NCBI GenBank assembly: GCA_009760855.2
Contig: WPIO01000120.1
Coordinates: 746,001 to 806,000 of the forward strand
Direction: 5' to 3'
From: Cristatella mucedo
Taxonomy: Eukaryota > Bryozoa > Phylactolaemata > Cristatellidae
Length of the DNA: 60,000 bases
The position numbers and the translations under genes were made by a program. Each line of letters begins with the position of its first letter. The stretch's first letter is position 1. Positions 10,420 to 24,326 of the stretch are shown here, piece by piece. The notes beneath the pieces were generated by a model. It worked only from the letters and a program-made list of their open reading frames with translations, had not been told where the DNA came from and ran no database searches.

Positions 10420-10570
10420 ATACCAAGTTACGGATTATACCAGTAAAGAAAATTACAGTGGTAATGAAGCTTTATAAGAGTCACATGAATGCAATCAACA
10501 AGCTTCACTCATATACCTTGATCTACAGAGATTCAACAAGTCAGAATACAAGTCGGATATGATGCCGAGA
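10420..10570 (+). repeat. Dispersed repeat shared with 43585-43735, copy 1
   Basis: Blocks AGTTACGGA, TTATAAGAGTCACATGAATG, AACAAG, GATCTAC and ATGCCGAG occur in the same order and orientation at 43585-43735 in receptor intron 6. The family is unknown and non-coding. Confidence 0.55.
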
Positions 10571-10879
10571 TTTCTTCAAGTATTTTATTGACTTTCCCAT
10601 TATCGAACTGGAATTATTTTGACACAGTAAAACTCAAGATAACTGGATTTCATAGAAACAGAAGTGATTGCACTATTAATGCAGTTAACAAGTTACTTAG
10701 CGATTCACTGTATTTAAACACATCATAGCTCACTTTGTTGTCGTACATTTTAAGATAGTATGTTGCTTCATTCAATCTAGTACCATTAACCATTTTAAGA
10801 GTTCATATCTCCAAATTAAATCAAAAGTATAAGAACAGTACCGGCAAGAGAATGGCTTCGATGGGTAGTCACTCGATTA

Positions 10880-13860
10880 GTATAACAATAACAATGCACT
10901 TGAAAAAGCAACCTCAGAGAACTCAATCTCTTTCTAGGCGTTTTACCCATTAAATGTTGTCCTAAATAGGTGTGTTTTAAGTTCTCGGTTGTCAAGTTAG
11001 GGGATTTTATGGGGCAAGTAAAGAAAAAGTTCCAGGATTTGGGAGCATACGAACTAAATGCACGGTCTCCAAAGGAGTTGATGTTTGTACGAGGTAGTGG
11101 TAAACTATTGGATTCCGAATGGAGGTGGTACGATGCTTGGCCTGGTAGAGGAGTAGATCTGATTGATAGGCTGGAGCCAAATTATGAAGTGACCTAAAAG
11201 TAACCGATGAACCTTTAAGTCAAATCGTTGCTTGACTGAGAGTCAGAGCATGTCGGTGAGATGTAGTGGGATGTGGCAACTGCGACGCTCATGATAGACA
11301 TACCTATCTGCGAAGTTTTGAGCCAGCTGTAAGCACCTGATTGCACATGCCGGCAGGCCAGCGGGCTGTGAGTTACAAAAGTCAAGATGGTATGTCACAA
11401 ATGCAGGGATCAACTTGGACGTGGTATCCTTATCTATGTTAGCCCGAATTTTAGCAATTTTGTGTAGCTGAAAATAGGCAGATCTGACTGGGGAGCTGAC
11501 GTGGTCGTCTAACGAGAGGTCACTTTGGAACATGACACCTAGATTTCTAGCTGATTCAACAGGAGATATGCTGGCAGAGCCAATTTTGAGCTTTAGCCTT
11601 TCCAGTTTCTGAATTAAACCGAGTCTGCCCGTAACTATTAAGTGAATTTTATCATCATTTCATTATAGAAAATTGCCTGCCATCTATGAGCAGACGTCAT
11701 CAATACATGCATTGACTGAGTGGAGAGAATTCGAGGTGCTTAAAGGCTGGGAGGGATCAAAGCAAAGGTACAACTGAGTGTCATCCGCATAGAAGTAAAA
11801 GCCTAGATTCTGCTTGGCAACCACATCAGCAAGAGGTAGGTTATAAACCGTGAAAAGAACGTGAACTAGCACAGAGCACTGAGGTACCCAATACTTCAGG
11901 GGTACCACGGATGATCTTTGTCCATTCACGGCAATACTCTGGAGTTTCCCACTGAAATAGGACCTCAACCATTGTAGAGCCGTACCAGTAATACACAGGT
12001 GTGATGAGAGGCCCTCTAGAAGAGCTTTGTTATCAATAGTATCCAAAGCTGCTGAAAGATTTAGCAAAACAAGCAGACACTCTACCTATGTCTGCATTCC
12101 TAAGTAGGTCGTTGTTAACCCTAAGCGATGCTTGCTCCATGGAGTGATTCGCTCCGAAACCAGACTGGAACTAACTACCAACGTATGGAGTTTTGATGTA
12201 TGAGTTCAGCTGGTCCGCCACGAACCGTTCCAGTGTCTTTGATAGGAATTGTAGAAGGGATACTTGGCGGTAGTTGCTCAAGTTCTCTAGGTCAGGTGTC
12301 GCTTTTTTGAGAACTAGCCTGACTACAGATTTTTTTGAAAGGTGCTGGGACATGACATGAGGCTAATGACATATTAATGATGTTATCTATGCATGGCAGC
12401 AACAGATCAAGGTAACGTAGGAGCATGACAGTGGGAATACGGTCCAGAGGACTTGTCTTTTTTTATTAGGATATGAACATCAGGACGAGATTACTAGAGA
12501 CCTGCTTTAATGCCGACATTGATATGCAGCCATCTATCGGGTAACTACATTATAGGTAGGGTTTTGCCATCGCAGGGATGGACTCACTGACTTGTCTATC
12601 TTCGGCACGAAGAATCGAGAGAAGCGATCGGCTAGATCATCACAAAGATCGTCAGGTAAGGAGCTAATTTGAAAGCGGTTGAGGAATTGATTGATCGTCG
12701 ACATCGGCGTTTTCTGATTGTGCATCTGTGATTCAACCAGGTTTTAATAGAATCTAAACTTGGCCTTTGCTATGATCGATTTGTACGACCTACATTAGTC
12801 TCCATCTGCCTGGCGATGGACTGTCAGTCCTGATCTTCTGCATGCTTTTTCAAGCTTGCGCTTAGTAAACCTGGCTACTTTAATGTCTGTGGTAAACCAT
12901 AGGCCGTCTGGGCGGGAGGGGGTGCTCAGTGTGCTTTATCAGAGGTGCAAACTTATCGAGCGTGTCAGCTAGTGTCGTGTTGTAGCTATCTACCTATGAT
13001 GACTGATCGGAGTGTTGACTGAGCGGCAGAGGTGAAGCAGATATTCTCGCACGGACATGATCGATATCAAAGGTTTTGAGTTTTCGTGATTCACGCATTA
13101 TTTGTAGATAGAATGAGATCTGTATATGGTCAGATATGCAGGATTTGGTAATGATTGGTGATGACAAAGTGCAGTTGTGTACGAAAATCTGTTCGAGTGC
13201 GTAACCCTTGATGTGAGTTTGGCCATGCACATGAGGCACTAGAGACAATGAGTCAGTCAATGCAGGAAATTCGGTGTTGAAAGAGGTGATACGTCATCAA
13301 ACTAAACGTTGAAATCACCCATAGCGAGAAAGGATCGATTTCTTGCATACAGAATCGAAATGAGATCGGAGAAATCTGAGATAAAGGAGGATTTGGTACC
13401 TGGTGAGCGATAGACTGCTGCCACTATCGGTAGCTTGTTTTCGGGTGAGACCAAGGCAATTGATTGAAAAGACTGCTTTGAGGGTACTGCAAACGGCTTG
13501 AAATTGAATTTCGAGCAAACTATAGCAGCAACTCCACCTCCAGTTTTGATTGCTCTAGGGGTGAAAAAGAATAAAAAACCAGTTGGGATTGCGTCTTTAA
13601 TCGCCAGGCAATTTATTAATTTTAGCCAGGTTTTTGTTAGGGCGAGCAGGACGATACCATTTCCAGAAATAAGTTCGCTTATTACCAGAGGTTTATTGCA
13701 CATTGAGCAAGGATTCTAAAGGCAAGCTTTACCTCTTATCGATGGAGTTATAACAGGCCTGATGACCACTAACCTAAGTAAGAGAGATTCACAGTGACGC
13801 AAGTGGTAGAGCGTGCTGAGTGGTTTGAGACAATGCTGGGAATACCAAACGTGCTAGTAC
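10880..13860 (-). pseudogene. L2/CR1-like LINE, near full-length pol, decayed
   Basis: Read on the minus strand: 5' leader (13.86-13.72 kb, shared with the copy at 51.5 kb); an AP-endonuclease-like domain (LALTKTWLK, GGGVAAIVCSKF, VAAVYRSPGTKSSF, FLAMGDFNV); a linker; then reverse transcriptase with KKATPDLENLSNYRQVS, LNLSAALDTID, YFYADDTQLYLCF and SARSAYFQLHKIAKI-type thumb sequence; then the C-terminal GDRAFSSYAPKSWN. The 3' end is CGCCTAGAAAGAGATTGAGT ... followed by an ATT/GTT-rich tail at about 10880. Stops and frameshifts break it. It is the longest LINE copy in the window and defines the family 3' tail. Confidence 0.88.
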
Positions 13861-16800
13861 TCAGCTCACAGTTCCAGCCCAAAGGGTGGCTTCTGAGCTG
13901 ACGGTTCCGGCCACCTCGGTGGCTCTGGGGAGCTTTTCCTTTGTTAATGAATGGTCCACGAATCTTAACAACAGCTTTATTATCTAGGAATATATTTTAT
14001 CAAAGATGATGACGAGATAACAGCAGCTGACGATCATAAATAATCGGCAGGCTATTAGCCGCTGATCTAGCTAAGGCAGCAGCCGGCATGGAAGACCCGG
14101 AAGCCGGAAGTGATAAGCGTTTAGATACCCGTAGGCACGTATTTTCTTACGGGATACGGTCAAATAACAATAGCGATTACTTTAAGCAGGTCTTCGCTGT
14201 ATCGTTTCCGTATAGGATGTTTGCAAGAACATTGGTTTTCGAAAGAATTCATCAACGAACAAGAACCAGCGAGGGAGAGCTCTATGCCAGGATGGGAAGT
14301 TGTAGTAGTAGTAGGCGTGCAGCTCGAATAGGCGGAGTGTGCCGACTTAAGTAGGACTGCCGGCCGCCGTGAAAAAGAGTCCTCATATCTTAGCGTAACA
14401 ATTTCATATCCATAATGCAGATGAGTTTATTGACAGTCACTAATATTTTACAGTGGCCATGACGTACACCAAGAACTGGTGGCCTAGAGCTTAAATTAGC
14501 CCAAAAGCCTCGGCTAACCCAGAAGCCACAACCAACAGCATATCCCATGGCTTTGATTTTTATTTGACATCAGCCGTAGATTATCGCGTCTTGATAAAAT
14601 AAGGGTTGAGTTTGCATTGAAGGTATACGAGTCGACAAGTGTAAGCATCCTGTTGGAGTTGAAGGTGTAAGCATCCTGTTGGAGTTGAAGGTTTCGAGTA
14701 TAGTTAATGGTTTAGACTTAGGACTTAGCAGCTAACCGGCGATGATTCGTTTATCGTTTTTAAATGTCTTTAAGTCAGGTAATGTCGTAAAGTCAATTAA
14801 AGTTTAGTGGCTTAGCAGCGCTTTGGTAGATTTAGGGTTTTATGTCTGTCAAAATAAGCAACTAGTATTCGTGATAGTTTGTGGTTACGACTGGTTGATT
14901 CAATTTAGGGTTTCGCAAATAAGTGTTAATGGCCTGGGTGTGGACTTGGGTTGTTTGCTAGTGAGTGAGGGAGAATAAGAATCAGCTCTCTTTAGAGAAA
15001 TGCAGAAGTTTCATAACATTAGCAATAACACTGTAGATTTACAGCTTCTAAATTTATCAGGAATCGTCACAGACGAGCACCAAAAGCCATATGAAGCTTC
15101 GAGTGTTTTATAGTAAGCTGTCCTTGCTAAAATTCGCTTAATTGGTTTGGCTTATAAGTCATTGACCATTCACACTAAAACTTTGAGCTGGAAACCAAGA
15201 CACAAAAACTGTATTGGTCTCAGGAGGACTTGAGATCTGTTGGCAGGTTCTTAATTTTCAAAGCTGAAGCAAAACGTACCATCCTAAAGCGATTCCAAAG
15301 ACAGGCTAGACACGGAGCGCCTCAAGTCCATACTGGTTCTGTAGCATATATAGTTGTAGCTACCAAGCTTTCTGCGTTCTCCTAACCAATCGTCTGTAGC
15401 TGCACGGACTTGTAATTTGGCTTTTCAGAGCAGGGATTTGGGCCAACCATTTACCTCTTAGGCGTGTTTCTGGTGGCGAGCAAATTAGTGCTGCCCACTC
15501 TCATTCACTACTTATCGCAATCGCAGTAACCACGGTTGAGTGCACAGTGTTGAGATAAGCAACGTCAGCAGAGGCGAACTCGTGCTCAGCTTTACGATTA
15601 AAGCTAACTGTTAAACTTGACTAATTCTTTCAAATCTCTACCACTGTCACAATTCGAGCCGTCAAAGCTTATGACTCTTTGAGATGGGCTATGGGTTCGA
15701 GGCCGAGGAGGTCAGGGCATATATTTCACAGTGATTTCGAGAAAACCCCTTATTCCTCCAGAATGGGTGTGGCTATCCACGGAGATACTGACTCAGCCAA
15801 AACAATAAGTCGGTTTATTGATGGCAAAGACTGCTCAAAGTGAAGATCAAGTCGCCAAGGCTAACCTCTGATCCGTCAGGAAGTGGCTGGGGCGAACGCA
15901 TGCAGTCGTCAGCGACTGCCTAGGATGCATCGAACTTTCACCGACAGTCACGAGTCCTTTGAACGGGCGGCTAGGCAGGCTGATGGCAGATCATCATAGT
16001 GTCTAGTCTGCTGCCAACCAGAAGAGATGCCTTCGCAATACGCGTATATTACTGGGCCGCAGGCTGACAGGGTTATTGACCCACACTTGAGGACTACAAG
16101 CAGCTGGTAGCACGACTCTGCCATCGCTGATTACTTTGTTAGAACCTGTTGAGCCAATGCGGACCATGCGAAACTCAAATGCCTCGGCAATATCAAATTC
16201 CTGGTGCATAATATCGGCTCAATAGGCAAAGGGACAATCCCACCTTCTGCTTCGACCAGGTTAGCACTGTAGGCGAGGAATCGATACGCGTGTACCATGC
16301 AGTGCTAGGCAGAGAAATCAGCACATGGCACTGCCGAATATGGCTATGTGTGAAAGCAGTCTTAGTCCAGCCTAGCCACTTAGAACTTGGATTAAGCTGT
16401 TCATATCCACAGGGCTGGTCATGGCGTTTTCAGAAGCCAACTGCAGGTATGAGAATGTGTCAGGTCGGTAATTGCATGTGCACGACATATGTCTTAGATT
16501 TGAATGCCTTTTGAGGGGGCTTTGGGCCCAACCTCCCAGGATAAACAGAGGTTGGTCTGCAGGCTGGAGCTACTATATAAGTTGCAATGACATTACTGCG
16601 TGCCGTCGTTCGTAGGAATTGTTGCATGTAAGGGCTCACAGCCGACAATGTTCTGCATAGGTTTTACGGCCATGCTTAAGTTCTTGGATATGGCAACTAG
16701 CTCAGCGAAAATAGCTCGGAGGTCCGCAATTTTATTTCACTACGGTGCTAGCTGCTTCCTTAAGATTTTTACACTTGTATATTTAAATATCAATATAGCC

Positions 16801-17519
16801 TCCGTTTTTGAGGCCCTAAGTTCAACGTTTGCTGAACACACATTTTTGTAAATTTTAATATCAGATATTAACTGTATTATCTTTATGTATTATCTTTTTA
16901 TGAGTGATACGCATTTTTGTGTATAGGATTTTAGAAAGCAATACAAGGGTGCTGGAAAAGCTGCTAAGTTATTTTGCATTTCTCCAGATGGAAAAATCAA
17001 TCTTGAATGCCATTTAGACCTTACTGGTTCCGCTCTCTAGGAAATGGTGTGCTTAATTAGTTACCAATAAAACTCGAGAGCTGGGACACTGCAGTCAAAA
17101 AACACCATAAAAAACAGATAGCCAAGCTTTTGGAAATGGTTGAATTGTCGTATCCATGAGCTAACTCAAAAGAAAGATTCAAATGCAACTGGCCTTATGC
17201 AGGGTGTAAGTAATGGGAAATATTTTTTCACGTGCTGGGAGAATTTGTTCGTTCTAGTGCTCCAGGAAAAAATAATTAGCGAGTACATATTCTCTCAAAA
17301 TGGAGATGCGAGTCAGCTCTCGAAAAGATTAGAGTGTTTTGAAAATATGTTTCTAATGCTGCTGAGGCGTCATTTGTTTTTGCAGCAAGGCTGAGAAATA
17401 AGAATGGATGCCAGGATGTATTATGGATTTTAATTAGTTTCTGGATTTACTAAAGCTGTGCATTCAATTATGCTTTCACAGCTATTGCCAAGCCCAATTT
17501 TAATCATACTATAGTAATT
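13861..17519. other. No gene recognised; short tandem repeat at 14639-14690
   Basis: I see no convincing coding region, only short chance open frames. A 26-bp unit, GTGTAAGCATCCTGTTGGAG plus TTGAAG, is duplicated exactly in tandem at 14639-14664 and 14665-14690. The rest is unassigned unique-looking sequence. Confidence 0.5.
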
Positions 17520-17905
17520 CTAATACACGATCTTATGTCTCGAAGTAGCAATGTAATTTAATGTAATGTATCTCCGTCTGTAACTCCACAAAGTCATAAA
17601 GACCACGTGCGTGTTACGCAGGAGACTTTTGTATAGCGCGTTCACAGCCCTTTCGCTACGCATTCGGTGGCCAATAGACTTCGCCTCACGCAACAAAGAG
17701 AAAGTGGGAAGCATGGCAGAGTCAGGAGAGCAGTTGAGGTAGTGAGTAGCATAGAAGTAGCAGCTCAGGACCGCTGAAAAGGATGTGACATAGTCAGCAG
17801 TAGGAGAGCAGTTGTCGTTGCGTAAGAATTGTGGAAGAGAGTTCCACTGTCTAGGACCTTCAGAGCTAAAGCTTCTGTCACTAACGGTCTTTAAGTGGAG
17901 GAATG
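17520..17905 (-). pseudogene. LINE 3'-end fragment (reverse transcriptase C-terminus)
   Basis: The minus strand reads TVSDRSFSSEGPRQWNSLPQ and FLRNDN, the 'PRxWNSLP' box found near the C-terminus of many L2/CR1-type ORF2 proteins. A segment with RSERAVNALYKSLLRN and VVFMTLWSYRRRYI follows. Part of that segment recurs in the opposite orientation at 43272-43395. It differs from the L2 copies elsewhere in the window and may be a second LINE family. Confidence 0.65.
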
Positions 17906-18239
17906 GGACAGCTGATTAATTAGTAAATAAATAAATAGTAAATAATATTAAACAATAAATACTCTGTAAGCAGAAGAAGCAGTGTATCACATTTTCTCTG
18001 TCTTTAAAATTTGGCCTTAATGTAAGCATTAAATCCTGATAGTCATGCACGGGAGAGAACACACCCATGCAGTTTTTAAGGCCTGATATTGTATTCATGG
18101 CTTAGGGCCAGGTTTGAAATTACGAAGTCCAAACTAAGGCTCCGAGACTGTGTAGATTATATTCTGACTCACTTTGGTCAGCCCTTGAGCTTCGATCTTT
18201 GATCATTACAAGTGATTTGGAAGTACCAGACCTGGAAGC

Positions 18240-18395
18240 CAGAAGACTAGGTTGCCAGGAAGTAAGGTGCTCGCTCTTCACGACTTAAGTTGTACGTTCG
18301 AATCCTGTACTGGACAATCCTTTATTGCCAATTGCATGCGGCAGTGATAGCCCTCATTGCTCTTCTGCCGCTATACACACAAGATACATGAATCA
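18240..18395 (+). repeat. SINE family B copy 3
   Basis: AAGTAAGGTGCTCGCTCTTC, then the B-box ACGTTCGAATCCTG, then CAATCCTTTATTGCCA, CAGTGATAGCCCTC and GCTCTTCTGCCGCTATACA. It aligns throughout with the copy at 40203-40370. Confidence 0.7.
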
Positions 18396-21237
18396 GTTAG
18401 TATTTTTGTTCGTTATGTCAAAATTGCGGATCTTAGCACTACAAAGCTCCAGGCAACAAGCGCCAGCTAGTTCAAAAATCTGTAGACTATTAGGATAACG
18501 GAAGTGTTAGAAATCCTTGCTTAGCAGCTCTTAGATATCCAATTTTACACGGCCCAATTTAAGCTGGACCATCGGCGGAGACCCCTGAAAACTTATAGCA
18601 GTTAACTACCAGTAAAGTAGAAGTGACAGGCCGCACATTGAGACCAATGAGTAAAACCAGAATCACTACAAAGTACCAGAGAGCATCACTGTAAAATAAA
18701 GAAGAAACACCTTAAACATAATTTTGAAGCGACTTAAGGATGCAACGATGATCTAAAATATCGAAATAGCAGTTGGGCTATGTCTGGAGAACGTAGTCAC
18801 GAGTGTCAGCGAATGAGAAAGGGAATTTGGTTTTGTATGATTCGGAAAAGTGAGCATGGTAACAATCATTTTATTTGTGCCACAATAAAAAAGTACTACA
18901 TATTTTACATGCGAATTGGGGCCAATTAAATGCTATATGATAAACAATTTAAAGTGCCGATAAAGAGATTGAGTTACCTGAGGATTATATATCAAATGTA
19001 TTTTTATTATTATTATTATTATTTTATGGCAACGCATACTGAGCCAGAGGCACGTGGATAATCTTTTTCCGAATTAGAAAGCTCTTTAGTTTGTTGATAA
19101 ACACTGCTAAATGCAGCAAATATTTCCTAATATTTAAATGTGCCACTTTGTTTAGCGAAACTGGATGAATTCACGTCCGGTGGGCTTTACATTCAAAGTC
19201 TCAGTATTGTATGTGTTACCACAGCACCACGTAGTAAGAGTGCTAAACCATGCAATCCACCTACATTTAATTATAATAGCAAGACATTTTCCCTTTTAAT
19301 TATTGCAAATGCAGCAACAGCGAAGAGCATTTTGGTTGCTAAAGGTGGTATTTTCAAGACATACAATGTGATTTTATATAGCTGCAGGAATGTTTCCTTG
19401 TACACTAATATATCTATTACATACTCAAAGTTTTGTTTGGCTGCTTCAGCTAACCGAGCCTAACCACTAAAGCTACGTATTAAAACCACGATGCTGAATT
19501 TCAGTACCGCTAATACTACTTTTAACAGTGAAAATAATTTGTATTGTGCCCTCACAGAGGTTAATCTTTCTAGGCACTTTACGTATGCTTTAAAACCAGT
19601 GTGATCAAATAGTTAGTGGTAGCATGCTCACTGTTAACAAGCCTAACATGGTTAAAAGTGACAAGCACAGTGCCGGCATGTAAAATATGGCTAGCGGTAT
19701 CATGCACAGTGGCAGTACACATAACCACAAAGAGCATTAAACGCACGGACCCACTAAAAGCTGGGATAAACTGGTGCGTCCTTAGCCAATAGCAAGCTTA
19801 TGGAGCCACATCTTACCGATAGAACCTCATCGAGGCTGTGAAACCAGCTAATAATTTTTTGGAGGATAGCTTAAACTCTACCTTGCCTGCTTTGGATCGT
19901 CAACTAGACAGTGAAATTAGCCGGAATGCTTATGACGCTGCCCCTTTTCAGCTCGCACGAATCTACGGGAGCTCACGAGCAGCCTGGGTGCATTTTCGGA
20001 ATTCTGAAATCCAAACTGTAACGATCGCATTTAGCAAGTTTCCTCTGACTAACCACTCATCCAATGATACACTTGTATTTTATTGACACCTAGAGGTTAG
20101 CTGTAAGTGCAGACAGCCACGATCAAAGTGATCGCATTTCCCTGCCCGAGGTGACCAATCAAGCACAATGAATAGAATGTGGCAGTGCCCGGTATTATTC
20201 ATCTTTTGTTGGATCTTTTATTTGGCATCGATTGCAGGTGGCGGTGTTGCTATAGTGCAGCTTCGACCAAGGAAGCTGAATCGTTTTTTTTTCTTGCCAC
20301 AGGCCAGAGAAAACAACGCCGTAACCCCCCCCCCTGAATGCAGCAGGTAGGCTGTGAATGCTGAATGCTGGGCAACAGTTTCGGACAGGGATCTTGACTA
20401 GGGAGTTGACAGGCGTAGCTGGTTTGCTGGCGTCTTCTGGCAGTTTTGCTTCGCGATCCAAATATGAATCCGGCATACTTGTCGCATTCTGCATGCCAAC
20501 TAAGTTGCTGCTCTAATATCTTGAGCTGAGTGGAGCCTTGTTGATTGGAATCTCTGTATTTCATGTTCTGCAGGAAGAAGGAAGCGAGCCTCTCCTTTTT
20601 TCAAGCCTTCCATTTGTACCCCTCGCTTATTACTCCGAACGAGAGCCTCAGTGACTCAAAGTAGCTGCCACAGATGGATAATGCCAGGTCGGGAATCATT
20701 AAAAGTACTTTCCCATGGCAATATGTACGACATTAAATGTAAAAGGCACAAATGATCACTGAAAGCTGCCTGGGTAAAATTTAATGCCCCTTGCGGTATT
20801 TGTGAAGACACCTCGTACCGGTAGTGAGACGGGTTGGATGCCACATTAGCAAGTAACAAATTCCACGAATCACTATACTCTTACATTGAGCCATGACCAG
20901 GAATATGCCAATGACTTGAAATATGCTCACACAGTGTGCGAGTACCCAAGACTGCCGACCATAGTTTGACTGCAGGTATCTGTTTTGCTGATACCCATGT
21001 GGGTGAACATAACACATGCTCGGTTTTGTTGCTTTGATAAGGGAAGCAAGTCCGAGCAATTAAGCGTTCCCGAATGAATACTCTTGTGCTACTGATTATT
21101 TAGCAATGCCAATTTTGCGTAGACTATTATGTACTTCATTAGCGGTTGCTGTTAAAGTGTACGGTCATACATTCACTTTAGAACGGGTTTGCAGCCTAAA
21201 TTGGTAATCAAACCCTTAATCACTAAAATATGTATGC
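18396..21237. other. No gene recognised
   Basis: AT-rich sequence with only short open frames. A degenerate L2-type tail (GATAAAGAGATTGAGTTACC ... ATATATCAAATG plus ATT repeats) lies at about 18957-19026. A C9 tract occurs near 20326. Nothing else is supported. Confidence 0.5.
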
Positions 21238-21500
21238 CAGCATTTAGTGGGTCACTGTGATTCGTCCTTTATGTGCTTATGCATGCTGACACTGCTGCAT
21301 GCTACCACCAATCACACTTGCATGCTGACTCTGTACGTGTCAACCCTAAGCATGTTATTCATGTTATTTATCAAGCACGATATTTACACTCACCATTCGA
21401 TCGTATTTCCTTTGCAGTAAACGTTAAGCACGCAGAAATAGATTGAGTTCTCTGAGGGAGCTTCATCAAGTGCATTATCATTGTTATTATTACTAAGATG
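21238..21500 (+). repeat. LINE 3' UTR/tail remnant, copy 1
   Basis: About 260 bp aligning with 36935-37195: ATGCTGACACTG, CTTGCATGCTGA, CCATTCGATCGTATTTCCTT and TTGCAGTAA, then GAAATAGATTGAGTTCTCTG with AGGGAG and an ATT-rich end. The final 70 bp match the 3' end of the LINE at 10880-13860. Confidence 0.7.
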
Positions 21501-23236
21501 CATCGCTCATGGTTTTACTGTGACGTCAACATCTAATGCTTTGTACTATACTGAATAAATAACCTAATGGCGGTTCATGCTTGTGAGTTGCTCCTGCCTG
21601 CGTCAATCGAATAAATAGGAATCCAGAACTCCCCAGTCTTCGGCCTTGGCCAGTAATATGCTGTATCGGATCGAAACTGGGATAGTCAGTCTTATCGACG
21701 TTCTTCCAGTCAGTGAGTCATTTCGGGGGCACCATTTGGCAGCTATGCGCTTAAAAGCACGGTCTTTAATTTTAAAATTGAATGTTGAGCTTATGCGATT
21801 TTTACTTACCTTACGTGCTAGCATGGAATAAATAGTAACCCAACGGTCAACTTAAGGAGCCTGTTGTACACTGGGTCCGGTGCTGTGCACATATAATCGT
21901 CTCTAGCTTTCAAATAGAATGCTTTACGCTAGTGAAACGGAGTTTTTATATTAAGCAATGGGCGCTATTTATTACTGCCGTGTTATCGTGTCGTCGGCAT
22001 ACCTACGCATGTTGAGGAAACCTCTGCCAATTCCTGGTCGTGTTTTGAGGCACCTGCTCCTACGTGTCGACAAGGACTAGAAAGTTTTCAAGCACTTCGT
22101 TTGTTGCAAAAGTACTTTAGTGAAGAAGCTGTTTAAGGTAGTTTGGAACATCTTATAAGTTCATAAGGAAAAATATAACCGCTGTAATCAGTACCTCCCA
22201 TTATCAATCTCAATTATAATTTCTTGTAGCTAACAGAGCGTTGAAGTCTCGGCCATTACAACCCTTTACAAGACTGCCGACTCGTCGAAGCTGCAACATC
22301 GAGTGCTAAGAAAACCAGGGAAGACAGCTGCCCGTGAACGATGTCAGCTGTAGCCTGTGAAATGGAGGTGGCTGCTGCGACTGGCGATTGGTTATCGCTA
22401 TTGGCGGAAGCGAGACTGGTGATGCATGTCCATCAGAGTCTACAGACACAATGAGCAAAAACGTTCCCTTTGGATATAACAAGAATAGCCATCTTGGCGA
22501 ATCTGACTCATAACGACCAGCAATCGGTGCTCCCGTACGAGTCTTCTGTCGCTATTTGTCGTCATTTAAACCAATCCAGTGCCAAGGAACAAGCGATTCA
22601 ACTTCTTCTGCCTGCAAGTCGTACTATGGGGCAGTGTCTTCCTCCGCTCCACAACAGGCCGCAAGAAAAAGCTCAGGTGCTGTGCTAAACGAGACGCTGC
22701 AAAAAGCTGGGTCGGCGTTGTGTGGCCGCCAAAAGTTGAACCTGCACGAGGCAGCCTATGAAGCAGCCTATGAATTCCGCCTTCGATAGCGGCTCCACCG
22801 GAGGCGGAAGCGTCTTAGTAGGCAGACTGAAGTGGTCTTATGCAACTGCCCGAACCGCTTCTGATCTGGCTCCGACTCCGGACCTGGGTGCCAAGCCGCC
22901 GTCGGAATGATGGCGTGGCCTACCCGTGTGCTGGCACTGTGCGTCCGGGCCTCAAAGGGCGGGGCCACCGAGTTAGCCTAACGTAGGATGCGCTGAGCAT
23001 ATGCACACAGTGATTGTCTGGAAAGCCAGACGGCGAACGCTGAGCCCTCAGCGCCTGCCTGCGTGTGTGCAAACGGGCTTGTGTCCAGTCATAAGCTCGG
23101 CATTTGCAGTCCGGCATGACAACGTGCAGCAGGCGTCGGATGTAGGCTGCTAGTTCCCGAGATAAGCATGCTCGTTAACAGGAACAGTGCAACTGAAACC
23201 ACGAGCCAGCCATAACCGTTGTTCCTATAGTAGGTG
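21501..23236. other. No gene recognised; GC-rich toward 22.6-23.1 kb
   Basis: Overlapping short open frames on both strands around 22.5-23.1 kb reflect GC-rich composition. None resembles a known protein. Confidence 0.4.
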
Positions 23237-23459
<223 letters not shown>

Positions 23460-24262
23460 TCTGGCCTATTACCAAGTTGCAAGCTGACCACTCAATGTTT
23501 TTACTAATTGCAGCTATATCAGCAATCGATGCTCGACACTTCCGCTGCCTGGCCTCATTCGCCCGTCCTGGGCACTTTGTAAGGGCACTGCTAGCCCTTC
23601 GTAACTAGGGGGGGAAGCCCAAGCTCTACAGAAAGTACTCCCTCAGGGCCCACTGCAAATAGGGCCCCCAAGGAAGTTCGATATATATCAGACGAGCGAA
23701 TACGGTTTTTAGCTTTAGTTTATTTATTAATTTGCAGTAGAAGCCACATCCACGAATTTAGCCACAAGCTGCTAATCTTAACAGTTATGCTGCATTGCTA
23801 TACAGTGCTCAACGGAGGGCTTCCCCCCCCCCCTGAGAGAGCCCCTGCCGGTAGCTCTCCCCAACAATAACAGGAAGTGGGTGGCAAGAAGTGGCGGCCA
23901 CCACTGCTGCAAACCAGTCTGGATAGGCATTAGGCCCTTTATGATTGACTAGTTAGGACAAGGTCATGGTGTAGCCACACGTAGAGTATTCTGTCGGTGA
24001 GGCAAATTTCCGGCTATGCCCAACTCCACCCTGTCTCGCTCCCGATCGGCAGTTGGGGGGGGGCTTGGCCGGTGTAGCGGACGAGTCCATGCTCGTGCAA
24101 TTCAATCAATCGGCTGGTAGCCAGCCATGCCCTGCAACCGCCAGAGTCTCTGCTGCCCCAGCAGCTCCAATTAGAAAGCTCCATCCCTCCAGCGAGCTGC
24201 AGTAGGGTCGCTATCGGCGACGGGACTGGGCGAGTTAAAGAAGAAATCCACACCGATTGGAT

Positions 24263-24326
24263 ATGCTGCACGGCCGGCTGCTCCTGCTCGTCTTCGGCTG
24301 CTCGCTGTGTGCCGGCTCGGCGACTG
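24263..24326 (+). CDS. Receptor exon 1: start and signal peptide
   Basis: ATG opens MLHGRLLLLVFGCSLCAGSA, a short positively charged start plus a hydrophobic core typical of a secretory signal. GTAAGA follows (donor 24327). It ends in phase 1, matching exon 2, and the surrounding DNA is GC-rich, as expected near a promoter. Confidence 0.85.
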
